NCBI GenBank assembly: GCA_003330885.1
Contig: CP030277.1
Coordinates: 1,178,001-1,242,000, forward strand
Reading direction: 5' to 3'
DNA length: 64,000 nt
Source of the DNA: Rhodobiaceae bacterium
GTDB lineage: Bacteria > Pseudomonadota > Alphaproteobacteria > Parvibaculales > Parvibaculaceae
The notes under the pieces were generated by a model. That model made no database searches. It was not told the DNA's origin and saw only the letters and a program-made list of their open reading frames with translations. Positions 54,255 to 64,000 of the stretch are shown in pieces (position 1 is the stretch's first letter; the number at the start of each line of letters is the position of its first letter). The position numbers and the translations under genes are program-made.

Positions 54255-55295
54255 TCAGTCGAACGTCAGCTCATTCTCGCCAAGCGACGCGAAATAACCC
54301 GCCACCTGCTCGTCTGTCACAGCGTCCAGAGATGCAGGCTGCCACTTCGGCGCCTGATCCTTATCAATCACCACAGCCCGCACACCTTCGTAGAAGTCGG
54401 GCGCCGCCATAAACCTATTTGTCAGCCGAAATTCGAGCGACATGCAATCTTCGAAATCAAGCTCCGCGCCTGCGCGAATTTGTCCATAAGCAACCCGCGT
54501 AGAAAGAGGCGACTTAGACCGGATAGTTTCAGCTGTCTTAGTCGCCCACTCACCACCATCAGTGTCTAACCGTTGGAGAATGGCGTCCACGCTATCAGCG
54601 CTGAAAGCAGCATCGATCAGGCCCTGCAATTCAGCCAGGGGCGCGTCATCCGTTGCCTGTGTTTCTGCTGCGATCGCAGCATCCACAGCTTCCCCCTCAA
54701 CAAGCCGGGTGAGAAGCGCTTCATGTCTGTCTGTTGGTACGAACGCATCTGCGATCCCGGCATAGACGGCATCGGCCACTTTCAGGCGCGCGCCCGTAAG
54801 CCCGAGATACATGCCGATCTCACCTGGGCAGCGTGGCAGAAAATAGGTGCCGCCAACATCGGGAAACAAACCGATACCCGTTTCCGGCATCGCAAAGGTC
54901 AGACGTTCAGATGCAACGCGGCGACTACCGTTCACCGACACCCCGACACCGCCGCCCATATTGATCCCGCTCATGAGAGCCACATAGGGCTTTGGGTAGC
55001 GCTTGATGGTGCGATTAAGCCGATATTCATCGCGGTAAAAGTTGATCACTTCAGGTGAACCAGCTTTCCCCTGATCATGAAGCACCCGAATGTCACCCCC
55101 AGCGCAGAACGCCTTTTCGCCCGCTGCCTGAATGACAACAGCAGTGATGGAGTCATCCTCGGCCCATTGCTCAAGCTGAGGATGAAGCTGCTTCACCATA
55201 TTATAGGTAAGCGCATTCAACACCTTCGGGCGGTTGAGAGTTACGAGACCAATAGGCCCACGCTGCTCAAACAGAATTTCCGGCTCTTCACTCAT
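54255..55295 (-). CDS. 3-hydroxyisobutyryl-CoA hydrolase
   Basis: 346 residues of the HIBCH branch of crotonases: FCAGGDIRVLHDQGKAG, MSGINMGGGVGVSVNGSRRV and MPETGIGLFPDVGGTYFLPR with the catalytic glutamate and aspartate. It releases CoA from 3-hydroxyisobutyryl-CoA in valine catabolism. It lies 8 bases after the upstream acyl-CoA dehydrogenase gene. Confidence 0.94.
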   Translation of the reverse strand: MSEEPEILFEQRGPIGLVTLNRPKVLNALTYNMVKQLHPQLEQWAEDDSITAVVIQAAGEKAFCAGGDIRVLHDQGKAGSPEVINFYRDEYRLNRTIKRYPKPYVALMSGINMGGGVGVSVNGSRRVASERLTFAMPETGIGLFPDVGGTYFLPRCPGEIGMYLGLTGARLKVADAVYAGIADAFVPTDRHEALLTRLVEGEAVDAAIAAETQATDDAPLAELQGLIDAAFSADSVDAILQRLDTDGGEWATKTAETIRSKSPLSTRVAYGQIRAGAELDFEDCMSLEFRLTNRFMAAPDFYEGVRAVVIDKDQAPKWQPASLDAVTDEQVAGYFASLGENELTFD

Positions 55296-55303
55296 TTCGG
55301 TCT

Positions 55304-56443
55304 TCAGTCTTTCAACATCTCGCGCGCAATGATGACGCGCATAATCTCATTGGTCCCTTCCAGGATCTGATGCACGCGCACATCCCGCAAATGCCGCTCA
55401 AGCGGATAGTCTTTGAGATAGCCATACCCGCCGTGAATCTGCAGCGCTTCATTGACGACATTAAAGCCGGTGTCGGTCGCAAACCGTTTTGCCATCGCCG
55501 CCTGCATGGTGGCATCAGGCGCTTTGGCATCCACCTTCACCGCTGCTTGATAGAGCAGCAGACGTGCGGCTTCGAGCTCCGTTGCCATATCTGCGAGCTT
55601 GAATTGAAGCGCTTGGAAATCGGCGAGCGGGCGACCAAACTGTTTGCGCTCCTGCATATAGGCTTTGGCGGTCTCAAGCGCCGTCCGCGCCGTGCCCAGG
55701 GAGCAGGCACCAATATTAAGGCGACCACCGTCGAGACCCATCATCGCGATCTTGAAGCCCTGACCTTCTTCCCCAATTAGGTTCTCAACCGGCACACGGG
55801 CATCTTCAAAAATGACGGCGGCAGTCGGCTGACTGTTCCAGCCCATCTTGCTTTCTGTCGCACCAAAAGATAGGCCGGGTGTGCCTTTTTCAACGACCAG
55901 ACAGGACACCCCTTTGGGCCCGTCCTCGCCGGTGCGTACCATGCAGACATAGACGTCTGAGGTGCCACTTCCGGAGATAAAGGCTTTAGAGCCGTTCAGA
56001 ACATAATGGTCCCCGTCTCTCACGGCTTTTGTCCTGAGGGACGCCGCATCTGATCCGGAACCAGGTTCCGTCAGGCAGTAGCTGGCAATTTTGGCCATAG
56101 AGGTGAGGTCCGGCAGCCACTTGGACCGCTGCTGGTCAGAGCCGAAGCGATCGATCATCCACGATGCCATATTGTGGATCGACATATAGGCCGCCGTCGA
56201 CGTGCACCCGGCCGACAGCGCCTCAAAGATCAAAGCCGCATCAAGACGGGTGAGCGCTGAGCCCCCCACATCTTCGCGCACATAAATGCCGGCAAAGCCA
56301 AGCGCTGCGGCCTTCCGCATGGTTTCAACCGGGAAGATGGCTTCCCTGTCCCATTCAGCCGCATAGGGCGCCAGCTCATCCTGGGCGAACCCGCGCGCAA
56401 CGTCCTGAAACGCCTGCTGTTCCTCTGACAAATCAAATTGCAA
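55304..56443 (-). CDS. Isobutyryl-CoA dehydrogenase-type acyl-CoA dehydrogenase
   Basis: 379 residues of the ACAD fold: [40 protein letters not shown] and the catalytic end region [20 protein letters not shown] with glutamate. Its place before HIBYL-CoA hydrolase and HIBADH argues for isobutyryl-CoA as substrate (ACAD8-like); a general short-chain specificity is possible. First gene of the valine degradation operon. Confidence 0.9.
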   Translation of the reverse strand: MQFDLSEEQQAFQDVARGFAQDELAPYAAEWDREAIFPVETMRKAAALGFAGIYVREDVGGSALTRLDAALIFEALSAGCTSTAAYMSIHNMASWMIDRFGSDQQRSKWLPDLTSMAKIASYCLTEPGSGSDAASLRTKAVRDGDHYVLNGSKAFISGSGTSDVYVCMVRTGEDGPKGVSCLVVEKGTPGLSFGATESKMGWNSQPTAAVIFEDARVPVENLIGEEGQGFKIAMMGLDGGRLNIGACSLGTARTALETAKAYMQERKQFGRPLADFQALQFKLADMATELEAARLLLYQAAVKVDAKAPDATMQAAMAKRFATDTGFNVVNEALQIHGGYGYLKDYPLERHLRDVRVHQILEGTNEIMRVIIAREMLKD

Positions 56444-56612
56444 AGCGGCACCTCCCGTTGGGATACGTAGTCAAAGCACGCATCTCGTTCTGCGGGTGAT
56501 AAAAGCCCGGTAATCCCCTGTCAAACAAGCCTTTTCTCACAAAGCGGACCCTACGGAATGTTGCCAGCTTGTCCCCCAGCCGATATGACAGAACCACCAT
56601 AATAAGAATTGA

Positions 56613-58778
<2,166 letters not shown>

Positions 58779-58782
<4 letters not shown>

Positions 58783-59660
58783 GACTTTTGCCCCAACCGC
58801 GCGATCAGGCTAGACGTATCCCATCGGTTTCCACCCATCTCCTGGACATCGGCATAAAACTGATCCACCAGTGCGGCAACGGGAAGTTGTGATCCGTTCC
58901 GGCGCGCCTCTTCCAGACAGATCGCCAGATCCTTGCGCATCCAGTCGACCGCGAACCCGTGCTCAAACTCTCCCGCAATCATGGTCTCGAAGCGGTTTTC
59001 CATTTGCCAGGATTGCGCCGCCCCTTTTGAAATCACATCAATCACAGCCGCTGCATCAAGTCCGGCGTTTTCCGCAAACTGAATGCCCTCTGACAGGCTT
59101 TGCACAAGCCCCGCAATACAGATCTGATTGACCATCTTGGTGAGCTGTCCGGCCCCCGCAGGGCCCATCAAGCGGACCGATTTTGAGAAACAATCAATCA
59201 GCGGTTGTGCCATCTGAAAAACGGCTTCTTCGCCACCAACCATGACGGTAAGCGCCCCATTCTCAGCCCCCGCCTGACCGCCCGACACCGGCGCATCCAG
59301 AACGCCAATGCCCTGCTCTTGGCCAATTTCTGCAAGTTCACGGGCAACGCCCGCAGAAGCCGTCGTGTGATCCACAAACACGGTACCTGAGCTCATACCA
59401 GCGAATGCACCTTGATCCCCGAGTGTGACACCTTGCAGGTCATCATCATTACCGACACAGCAAAAGACAAAATCAGCGTCCTTGGCTGCCTCAGCTGGCG
59501 TGGACGCCTTCGCGCCGCCATGCTGCGCCACCCATTTATCAGCCACAGAGGTCGTGCGGTTGAAGACGGTCACGGAGTGACCCATTTGGCTTAAATGACC
59601 CGCCATCGGGTAACCCATCACGCCAAGTCCAACAAATGCGACTGATTTTTCCACGCCCAC
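58779..59660 (-). CDS. Beta-hydroxyacid dehydrogenase family oxidoreductase
   Basis: 293 residues from GTG 59660 (GAGG 8 bases upstream). It has VAFVGLGVMGYPMAGHLSQM, then VTVFNRT (the arginine after strand 2 favours NADP), DAPVSGGQAGAENGALTVMV and the catalytic lysine in GAGQLTKMVNQICIAGL. It belongs to the HIBADH/tartronate semialdehyde/glyoxylate reductase group but differs from mmsB at 53342. Co-translated with the decarboxylase gene that follows. Substrate unknown. Confidence 0.87.
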
Positions 59661-59755
59661 GGTTTTTGCCTCTATTCTGATGTTTGGGCACCCTTGTACC
59701 GGACACGCACCCCATAACGCAAAACAGCCACCCGAAAGTAGAGAAGAAAACAAAC

Positions 59756-62161
59756 ATGAGCACAGCACTGAAAATCGGGAAATGGGCAGGAATTATCGTG
59801 TTGGCGCTGATTACCGTGATCGGTCTTCTTCTCATGGACCGCTATGGCGCAGCCCGCCAATCGGTCGACGCTCATGACGGCAACCTTCAACTGGCTGGCC
59901 TCAAAGCCCCTGTGCAAATCATCCGCGATGAAAACAGCGTGCCCCATATCTTTGGATCCAGTGAGGAAGATGTCGCCTTTGGCCTCGGCGTAACCCACGC
60001 GCAAGACAGACTCTGGCAGCTGGAGCTTTTCCGCCGTGTCGGCCAGGGACGCTTGGCCGAACTGCTGGGGAGCTTCGCCCTCCCCGCTGACCGCTATCTC
60101 CGCACGCTCGATCTTTATGGGCAGGCTCAGGCGACGGTTCCCGAGCTCTCCCCAGAAACTCAATCTCTGCTTGAGGCCTATGCCGCAGGTGTGAACTCCT
60201 ATCTCGCACAACGCGAAATCCCCCTACCGCCAGAATTCCTCTTCATGGCGCACACGCCTGAACCCTGGGTTGCGGCAGATTCCGTCGTGATGATCAAGCT
60301 TCTGGCGCTTGGCCTCTCCGGCAATGCCACCCGTGAGCTTTCCAGAGCTAGACTGGCAGAAGTTCTGACGACGGACCAACTGGCAGCTTTCTTTCCACCC
60401 TATCCAGGAGACGGGCCCGTTGCCCTGCCTGACCTGGCAAGCCTCTATTCAGACACCCCGATCCGGGAGGCCGCTGCTGCGATCCCTGATACGGGCCCCA
60501 AAGGGGCGTCCAACAATTGGGTTGTGGATGGCAGCCATACAGCAAGTGGGAAACCCCTGCTCGCCAATGATCCTCACCTGGGTATGCTGGCTCCCTCAAT
60601 CTGGTATCTCGCCCACCTCGCCTACCCGGACAGAAATGTCGTCGGTGGCACAATTGCTGGCGTGCCGAGCGTCGTGCTTGGGCGCAACGACCATATCGCC
60701 TGGGGGTACACGAACACTGGCCCCGACACGCAGGACCTCTACGTAGAAAAACTAAACCGGGAAAACCCGAACGAATATCTAACACCCGACGGTTATGAGA
60801 CTTTCGAAGAGCGCACTGAAATCATCAAAGTCCGTTTCGGCGAGGATGAGATATTCACTGTCCGCTCAACCAGAAACGGCCCCGTCCTACCGTCTGACTT
60901 TTTTGGCGCCGACAAACTGATCGAGGAAGGCCATGTCCTCGCACTTTCCTGGACCGCATTTGCGCGCCCAGACCTCACAATTGAAGCTGGCCACAACATC
61001 ACCAAGGCACAAAACTTCGAAGAGTTTCGAAACGCTCTCCGCTCTTATGTGGCGCCCATGCAGAACATGGTGTTTGCCAATGTCGACGGAGAAATTGGGT
61101 TTATCGCACCCGCACAAATCCCCGTGCGCAACGACGCCCATGAAACCTTGGGGCTCATTCCAACACCAGGATGGAAAGCCGAAAACAGCTGGATCGGCAC
61201 AATCCCGTTTGAAGGCCTGCCGCAAAGCTTCAATCCACCAAGTGGGAAGATCGTCACCGCGAACAACAAAATTGTCTCTGACAGCTATCCCTATTCCATC
61301 ACCAAACAATGGGACCTTCCCTACCGCGCCGAGCGGATCGAAGAATTACTCGCAGCATCCAACAAGCACACTGTCGATAGCTTCAATAGGATGTTGATGG
61401 ATAATGGCTCAAGCTTCGCCGCCAAGTTCGCACCGATGCTTCTTGGAATGGCAGCAGACACACCTGAGACCGCTGCGGTGCGCGCGCGCCTTGCTGCCTG
61501 GGATCACAGAATGGACGGTGACAGGGCTGAACCCATCCTGTTCCTCAACTGGATGCGGGAACTCACCCGTCTTGTCTATGCTGATGAGCTACAGGAAGAG
61601 TTTGCGTCTCGCTGGCGTTTCCATCCTGTGTTCATGGAACAGGTTCTGACTGGCGTTGAGGGCAAAGAAGCATGGTGCGACAACACCACAACACTCGACG
61701 TGGAAGAAACTTGTGCTGACCTCGTAGACGAGGCGCTGACAAAGGCGCTGACCGATTCGAAGGAACGGTTTGGCGACAATATGAATTCCTGGAGATGGGA
61801 TGAAGCCCATCCCGTCGTGAACCGGCACATACCGGGATCATTCTTGCCGCTGCTCGGCGATGCGCTGACGATTGCCCGCCCCTCGTCCGGCGGCAACCAC
61901 ACCATCAATCGCGGACAGCATTCCATCGGCTCCAGCAATCCGTTTGATAACATCCACGCGGCGGGATATCGCGCCGTGTATGACCTCGCAGATCTCGATG
62001 CATCCCGCTACATGATTTCAACAGGCCAGTCCGGCAATCCTTTATCGCCGGACTTTGATCATCTGGCAACCGACTGGGCTGAGGGTGGAAGCATCGCCAT
62101 CGCGACGGATCGCACCTCGATCAAAACCCTATCGCGTATGGAATTGACGCCCGCCCCGTGA
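59756..62161 (+). CDS. Penicillin acylase family protein (Ntn hydrolase)
   Basis: 801 residues: an N-terminal helix (IGKWAGIIVLALITVIGLLL) then the alpha-subunit region VPHIFGSSEEDVAFGLGVTH and AQDRLWQLELFRRVGQGRL. The processed N-terminal nucleophile is Ser252 in KGASNNWVVDG, followed by the ANDPHLGM motif. Relatives cleave acyl-homoserine lactones, penicillins or cyclic lipopeptides after self-cleavage into two chains. The start chosen is ATG 59756; the frame opens earlier at 59684. Its stop is 3 bases from the convergent TonB-like gene. Confidence 0.92.
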   Translation: MSTALKIGKWAGIIVLALITVIGLLLMDRYGAARQSVDAHDGNLQLAGLKAPVQIIRDENSVPHIFGSSEEDVAFGLGVTHAQDRLWQLELFRRVGQGRLAELLGSFALPADRYLRTLDLYGQAQATVPELSPETQSLLEAYAAGVNSYLAQREIPLPPEFLFMAHTPEPWVAADSVVMIKLLALGLSGNATRELSRARLAEVLTTDQLAAFFPPYPGDGPVALPDLASLYSDTPIREAAAAIPDTGPKGASNNWVVDGSHTASGKPLLANDPHLGMLAPSIWYLAHLAYPDRNVVGGTIAGVPSVVLGRNDHIAWGYTNTGPDTQDLYVEKLNRENPNEYLTPDGYETFEERTEIIKVRFGEDEIFTVRSTRNGPVLPSDFFGADKLIEEGHVLALSWTAFARPDLTIEAGHNITKAQNFEEFRNALRSYVAPMQNMVFANVDGEIGFIAPAQIPVRNDAHETLGLIPTPGWKAENSWIGTIPFEGLPQSFNPPSGKIVTANNKIVSDSYPYSITKQWDLPYRAERIEELLAASNKHTVDSFNRMLMDNGSSFAAKFAPMLLGMAADTPETAAVRARLAAWDHRMDGDRAEPILFLNWMRELTRLVYADELQEEFASRWRFHPVFMEQVLTGVEGKEAWCDNTTTLDVEETCADLVDEALTKALTDSKERFGDNMNSWRWDEAHPVVNRHIPGSFLPLLGDALTIARPSSGGNHTINRGQHSIGSSNPFDNIHAAGYRAVYDLADLDASRYMISTGQSGNPLSPDFDHLATDWAEGGSIAIATDRTSIKTLSRMELTPAP

Positions 62162-62164
62162 GCA

Positions 62165-63076
62165 CTAGCGAATAGAGCCTTCACCCGCCAATCGGTAGGA
62201 CTTGCAGTGAGGGGACGAGTTCCGCAGACACTCCGCGTAGTAAAGGCGCAAGACAGACCCATCAAGGTTCATGTCATAACAGTCCTTGGTGCCATATGAG
62301 ATGATTTCTGATTGATGGCACCAGCGGTTGCCTTCAATCCACCAACGACCACTACCCCGCTTCGAGCGCGTAGATGAATGTTCCCGATGGTAGGTCTTGT
62401 AGTGGTAGTAAATGAGCTTCACACGGCTTGTCCCGTCCGCATTGAGCTGGATTTCGACATTGGTGAGACGGTTACCACCCTGAATATCAAGACGGCCCAT
62501 CTCGAGAAAAAGCGTCTGACCAGTCAGACGCGCACTAATCGCATTGCCGGTGAGTGAGTTACCCGGGCGATTACGAATGGTTTCTTCCAGGTTGCCTCCA
62601 CCGCCATAGTGATCATACCCCACAATGCCCGTAGATCCGCCGGGTGTTGCCACCTCTTCTTCACCGCGCTGTTGCGTGGTCGCCGCCTGTTGAGGCTGCA
62701 CATCTTCATTGCGCCGCGTTGGAAGTTGGTCTGTAACCTGCGGTTTAGGCTCAGGTTTCACCTCAGGTTTCGGTTCTGGCTTTGGTTCCGGCTCGGGCGT
62801 TGGTTCAGGAACCGGGTCAATGTCCGCGTCCGCGAAGGTTGGCGTTTGTTGATCCGAACCATCAATCTGGGCCGCAGCGTCGTCATTATTATCGAGCCCA
62901 GCGGCAAGCTGGAATGTTAAAGCGTCGCCGTCTCCAGGTCCTTCTGACCCAAAGATCCCGCCACCCAACAAAAAATAGACCAGCACCAACAAATGAAGAC
63001 CAACCGACCAGAGCAACACTGTACGAAGGCGCGGTGCTTCAAACCCGTTTAACTGATCTGGATCAGCAACACTCAT
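62165..63076 (-). CDS. TonB-like protein with non-TonB C-terminal domain
   Basis: 303 residues. A short cytoplasmic part is followed by one transmembrane helix (about residues 19-41, LLWSVGLHLLVLVYFLLGG) and a Pro/Glu/Lys-rich stretch (PEPTPEPEPKPEPKPEVKPE, about 88-112), as in TonB. The last 140 residues do not have the TonB end (no YP..A motif); they carry LTGNAISARLTGQTLFLEMG, a strand-rich middle part and four cysteines, two in WWIEGNRWCHQSEI and GTKDCYDMNLDGS. It recalls secreted alphaproteobacterial domains with an L-x-G-N start. It lies downstream of two ExbD genes with ATGA-like overlap, so it is probably their energised partner. Confidence 0.75.
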   Translation of the reverse strand: MSVADPDQLNGFEAPRLRTVLLWSVGLHLLVLVYFLLGGGIFGSEGPGDGDALTFQLAAGLDNNDDAAAQIDGSDQQTPTFADADIDPVPEPTPEPEPKPEPKPEVKPEPKPQVTDQLPTRRNEDVQPQQAATTQQRGEEEVATPGGSTGIVGYDHYGGGGNLEETIRNRPGNSLTGNAISARLTGQTLFLEMGRLDIQGGNRLTNVEIQLNADGTSRVKLIYYHYKTYHREHSSTRSKRGSGRWWIEGNRWCHQSEIISYGTKDCYDMNLDGSVLRLYYAECLRNSSPHCKSYRLAGEGSIR

Positions 63077-63477
63077 TCAGATTGCTCCGTTACAAGGTTC
63101 ACTTCCCGCACGCCCACGTTCCGAAGGCCCTCCATGAGCTTAATCAACTCATGGGCCGGTGCATTTTCATCTGCCTTAATAGAGACGTCATAAATGCCCT
63201 GTTCATCCAGGAAATCGCGCAGCGCATAGGCTGCAAGATCAGCACCCATGACACGGTCGCCCAGATAAACAAACCCATCAGCCTCGACATAGAGCACCAG
63301 GTCCTCAGATGCCCGCTTGTCATCCACCTGTCCAACGGGCAGATCAACATCTATGTCGTCAGTAGGCTGCAACGTACCGGCCAGCAGAAAAAAAATCAGC
63401 AGCAGGAAGACCACATTGATGAGAGGCACAACCGACTCATACGGCCGACGCTGAGGAGGTTCTTCGAATTCAATCAT
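63073..63477 (-). CDS. ExbD/TolR family biopolymer transport protein (second copy)
   Basis: 134 residues: one transmembrane helix VPLINVVFLLLIFFLLAGTL with the proton-path residue region, then a periplasmic domain (DIDVDLPVGQVDDKRASEDL, ISIKADENAPAHELIKLMEG-like end). It follows the first ExbD gene with overlapping stop and start at 63477. Two ExbD subunits per complex are typical when they form a heterodimer. Confidence 0.9.
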   Translation of the reverse strand: MIEFEEPPQRRPYESVVPLINVVFLLLIFFLLAGTLQPTDDIDVDLPVGQVDDKRASEDLVLYVEADGFVYLGDRVMGADLAAYALRDFLDEQGIYDVSIKADENAPAHELIKLMEGLRNVGVREVNLVTEQSE

Positions 63478-63881
63478 TACCTCAAACTCTCCACTCGCGA
63501 TGTTCCAATGGACTGGGCACCGCCATTGCGGGCAGCTTCAATAGACGAAATCAGCGGCTGCACCGCTGAGCCATTTTCAGCCAAGATCGAGACAACAGCC
63601 TCAGGATCACCGCCGAGATTGGTACGAATACCTTCACTCAACGCCTCTGGCGCAATCGGTTCACCGTCGAGCCGCAGACTGCCGTCAGTCAGAACCCAGA
63701 CCTCAACCACATGACGATCGGTCTCAACCTCTTCCGGATCTGGGGCCGGCGTGAGAACAGCGATCGACTGGGTCTGCAAAAAGGAGCTCGCAAGCATGAA
63801 AAAGATCAAAAGCAGAAACACCACATCAATGAGTGGCGTTAAACTCACGATCCTCTTTTTGTGGATTGCTTCATCAAACAT
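63477..63881 (-). CDS. ExbD/TolR family biopolymer transport protein (first copy)
   Basis: 134 residues: KKRIVSLTPLIDVVFLLLIF with the conserved aspartate D in the transmembrane helix, and a periplasmic part (VVEVWVLTDGSLRLDGEPIA). It lies 11 bases after the ExbB-like gene. The transmembrane aspartate carries protons in this family; here it is in LIDVVFLL. The second copy lacks that aspartate (INVVFLLL has asparagine), so it may be a structural partner only. Confidence 0.9.
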   Translation of the reverse strand: MFDEAIHKKRIVSLTPLIDVVFLLLIFFMLASSFLQTQSIAVLTPAPDPEEVETDRHVVEVWVLTDGSLRLDGEPIAPEALSEGIRTNLGGDPEAVVSILAENGSAVQPLISSIEAARNGGAQSIGTSRVESLR

Positions 63882-63892
63882 GGCAAACCGCC

Positions 63893-64000
63893 TTAGGCAG
63901 ATTTAAGGGCTGCAAGTAACCTTGATGACGCATCACGCAATGTAAGGCGCGCGACATCCACCCGGCTCTCCAGAAGATTAAGAGACGCAATTGCCGGAAT
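63893..64000 (-). CDS. ExbB/TolQ/MotA-type proton channel protein, C-terminal end (partial)
   Basis: The minus-strand frame open to the window edge ends with IPAIASLNLLESRVDVARLT and a helical tail RDASSRLLAALKSA. The IPA-x-A-x-N-LLE-x-R pattern fits the last helix and tail of TolQ/ExbB proteins. Position directly upstream of two ExbD genes supports the call; most of the gene lies outside the window. Confidence 0.65.
   Translation of the reverse strand: MPAIASLNLLESRVDVARLTLRDASSRLLAALKSA

Noticed and set aside
62782-63714. 310-residue plus-strand frame across the ExbD genes
   Set aside because: Antisense to two overlapping ExbD genes and the TonB-like gene with clear motifs.

Overview
The window is a 64 kb piece of an ordinary-looking alphaproteobacterial chromosome. 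Pointers to the class are a MucR/Ros regulator, a condensing 5-aminolevulinate synthase (HemA, C4 pathway), CtaA/COX15, DUF2842, a ubiquinol-cytochrome c chaperone next to YceD-plsX-fabH-ihfA-merR, an LdtR-type MarR regulator and a K+-independent membrane pyrophosphatase. Valine catabolism genes and the general layout recall marine or Parvibaculum-like Hyphomicrobiales (Rhizobiales), but that placement is inference. No prophage, insertion sequence, CRISPR array or rRNA operon was seen. Gene density is very high and several convergent neighbours overlap or lie 3 bases apart.

Layout. 1-11 kb is the accessory part: the end of an XdhC-like gene overlapping a molybdopterin-binding/nucleotidyltransferase fusion, an AraC regulator, an HSL-type esterase, a GH13 glucosidase, a probable halohydrin dehalogenase with a methyltransferase directly behind it, a sirtuin, glyoxalase I, two secreted proteins, cytochrome b561, YceI, and a GFA protein. 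11-25 kb carries tRNA-Glu, recJ, glpX, hom and an aminotransferase (one leftward cluster), an OmpA-type lipoprotein, a DMT transporter, a canonical SDR, a degenerate GT51-like membrane protein, argC, rplM-rpsI, a thioesterase, an ECHDC3-like crotonase and a CoA-binding protein. 25-37 kb holds metY, ctaA, DUF2842, tRNA-Pro, merR, ihfA, fabH, plsX, yceD, the bc1 chaperone, bamE, fba and hppA.

37-53 kb holds a cysteine-cluster protein, an MFS transporter and a GNAT enzyme, followed by the leftward glyA-nrdR-ribD-ribE-ribBX-ribH-nusB-thiL cluster, mucR, hemA with an overlapping DUF6898-like gene, a GDPD phosphodiesterase, and an L,D-transpeptidase close to an ldtR-like regulator. 53-64 kb holds a globin, a three-gene valine degradation operon (isobutyryl-CoA dehydrogenase, HIBYL-CoA hydrolase, HIBADH), hemB, an ornithine-decarboxylase-type enzyme translationally coupled to a beta-hydroxyacid dehydrogenase, a penicillin acylase homologue and an ExbB-ExbD-ExbD-TonB-like set whose last member has a C-terminus unlike TonB.

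The most interesting points are: the SDR-like gene at 5487-6233, which shows both diagnostic motifs of halohydrin dehalogenases (T-x4-F-x-G and S-x12-Y-x3-R); the GT51-like protein in which both catalytic glutamates are glutamine; the TonB-like protein with a novel tail; a MucR lacking three of four zinc ligands; and RibBX, whose GTP cyclohydrolase II half lacks all zinc cysteines. Function calls rest on motif reading without database search.
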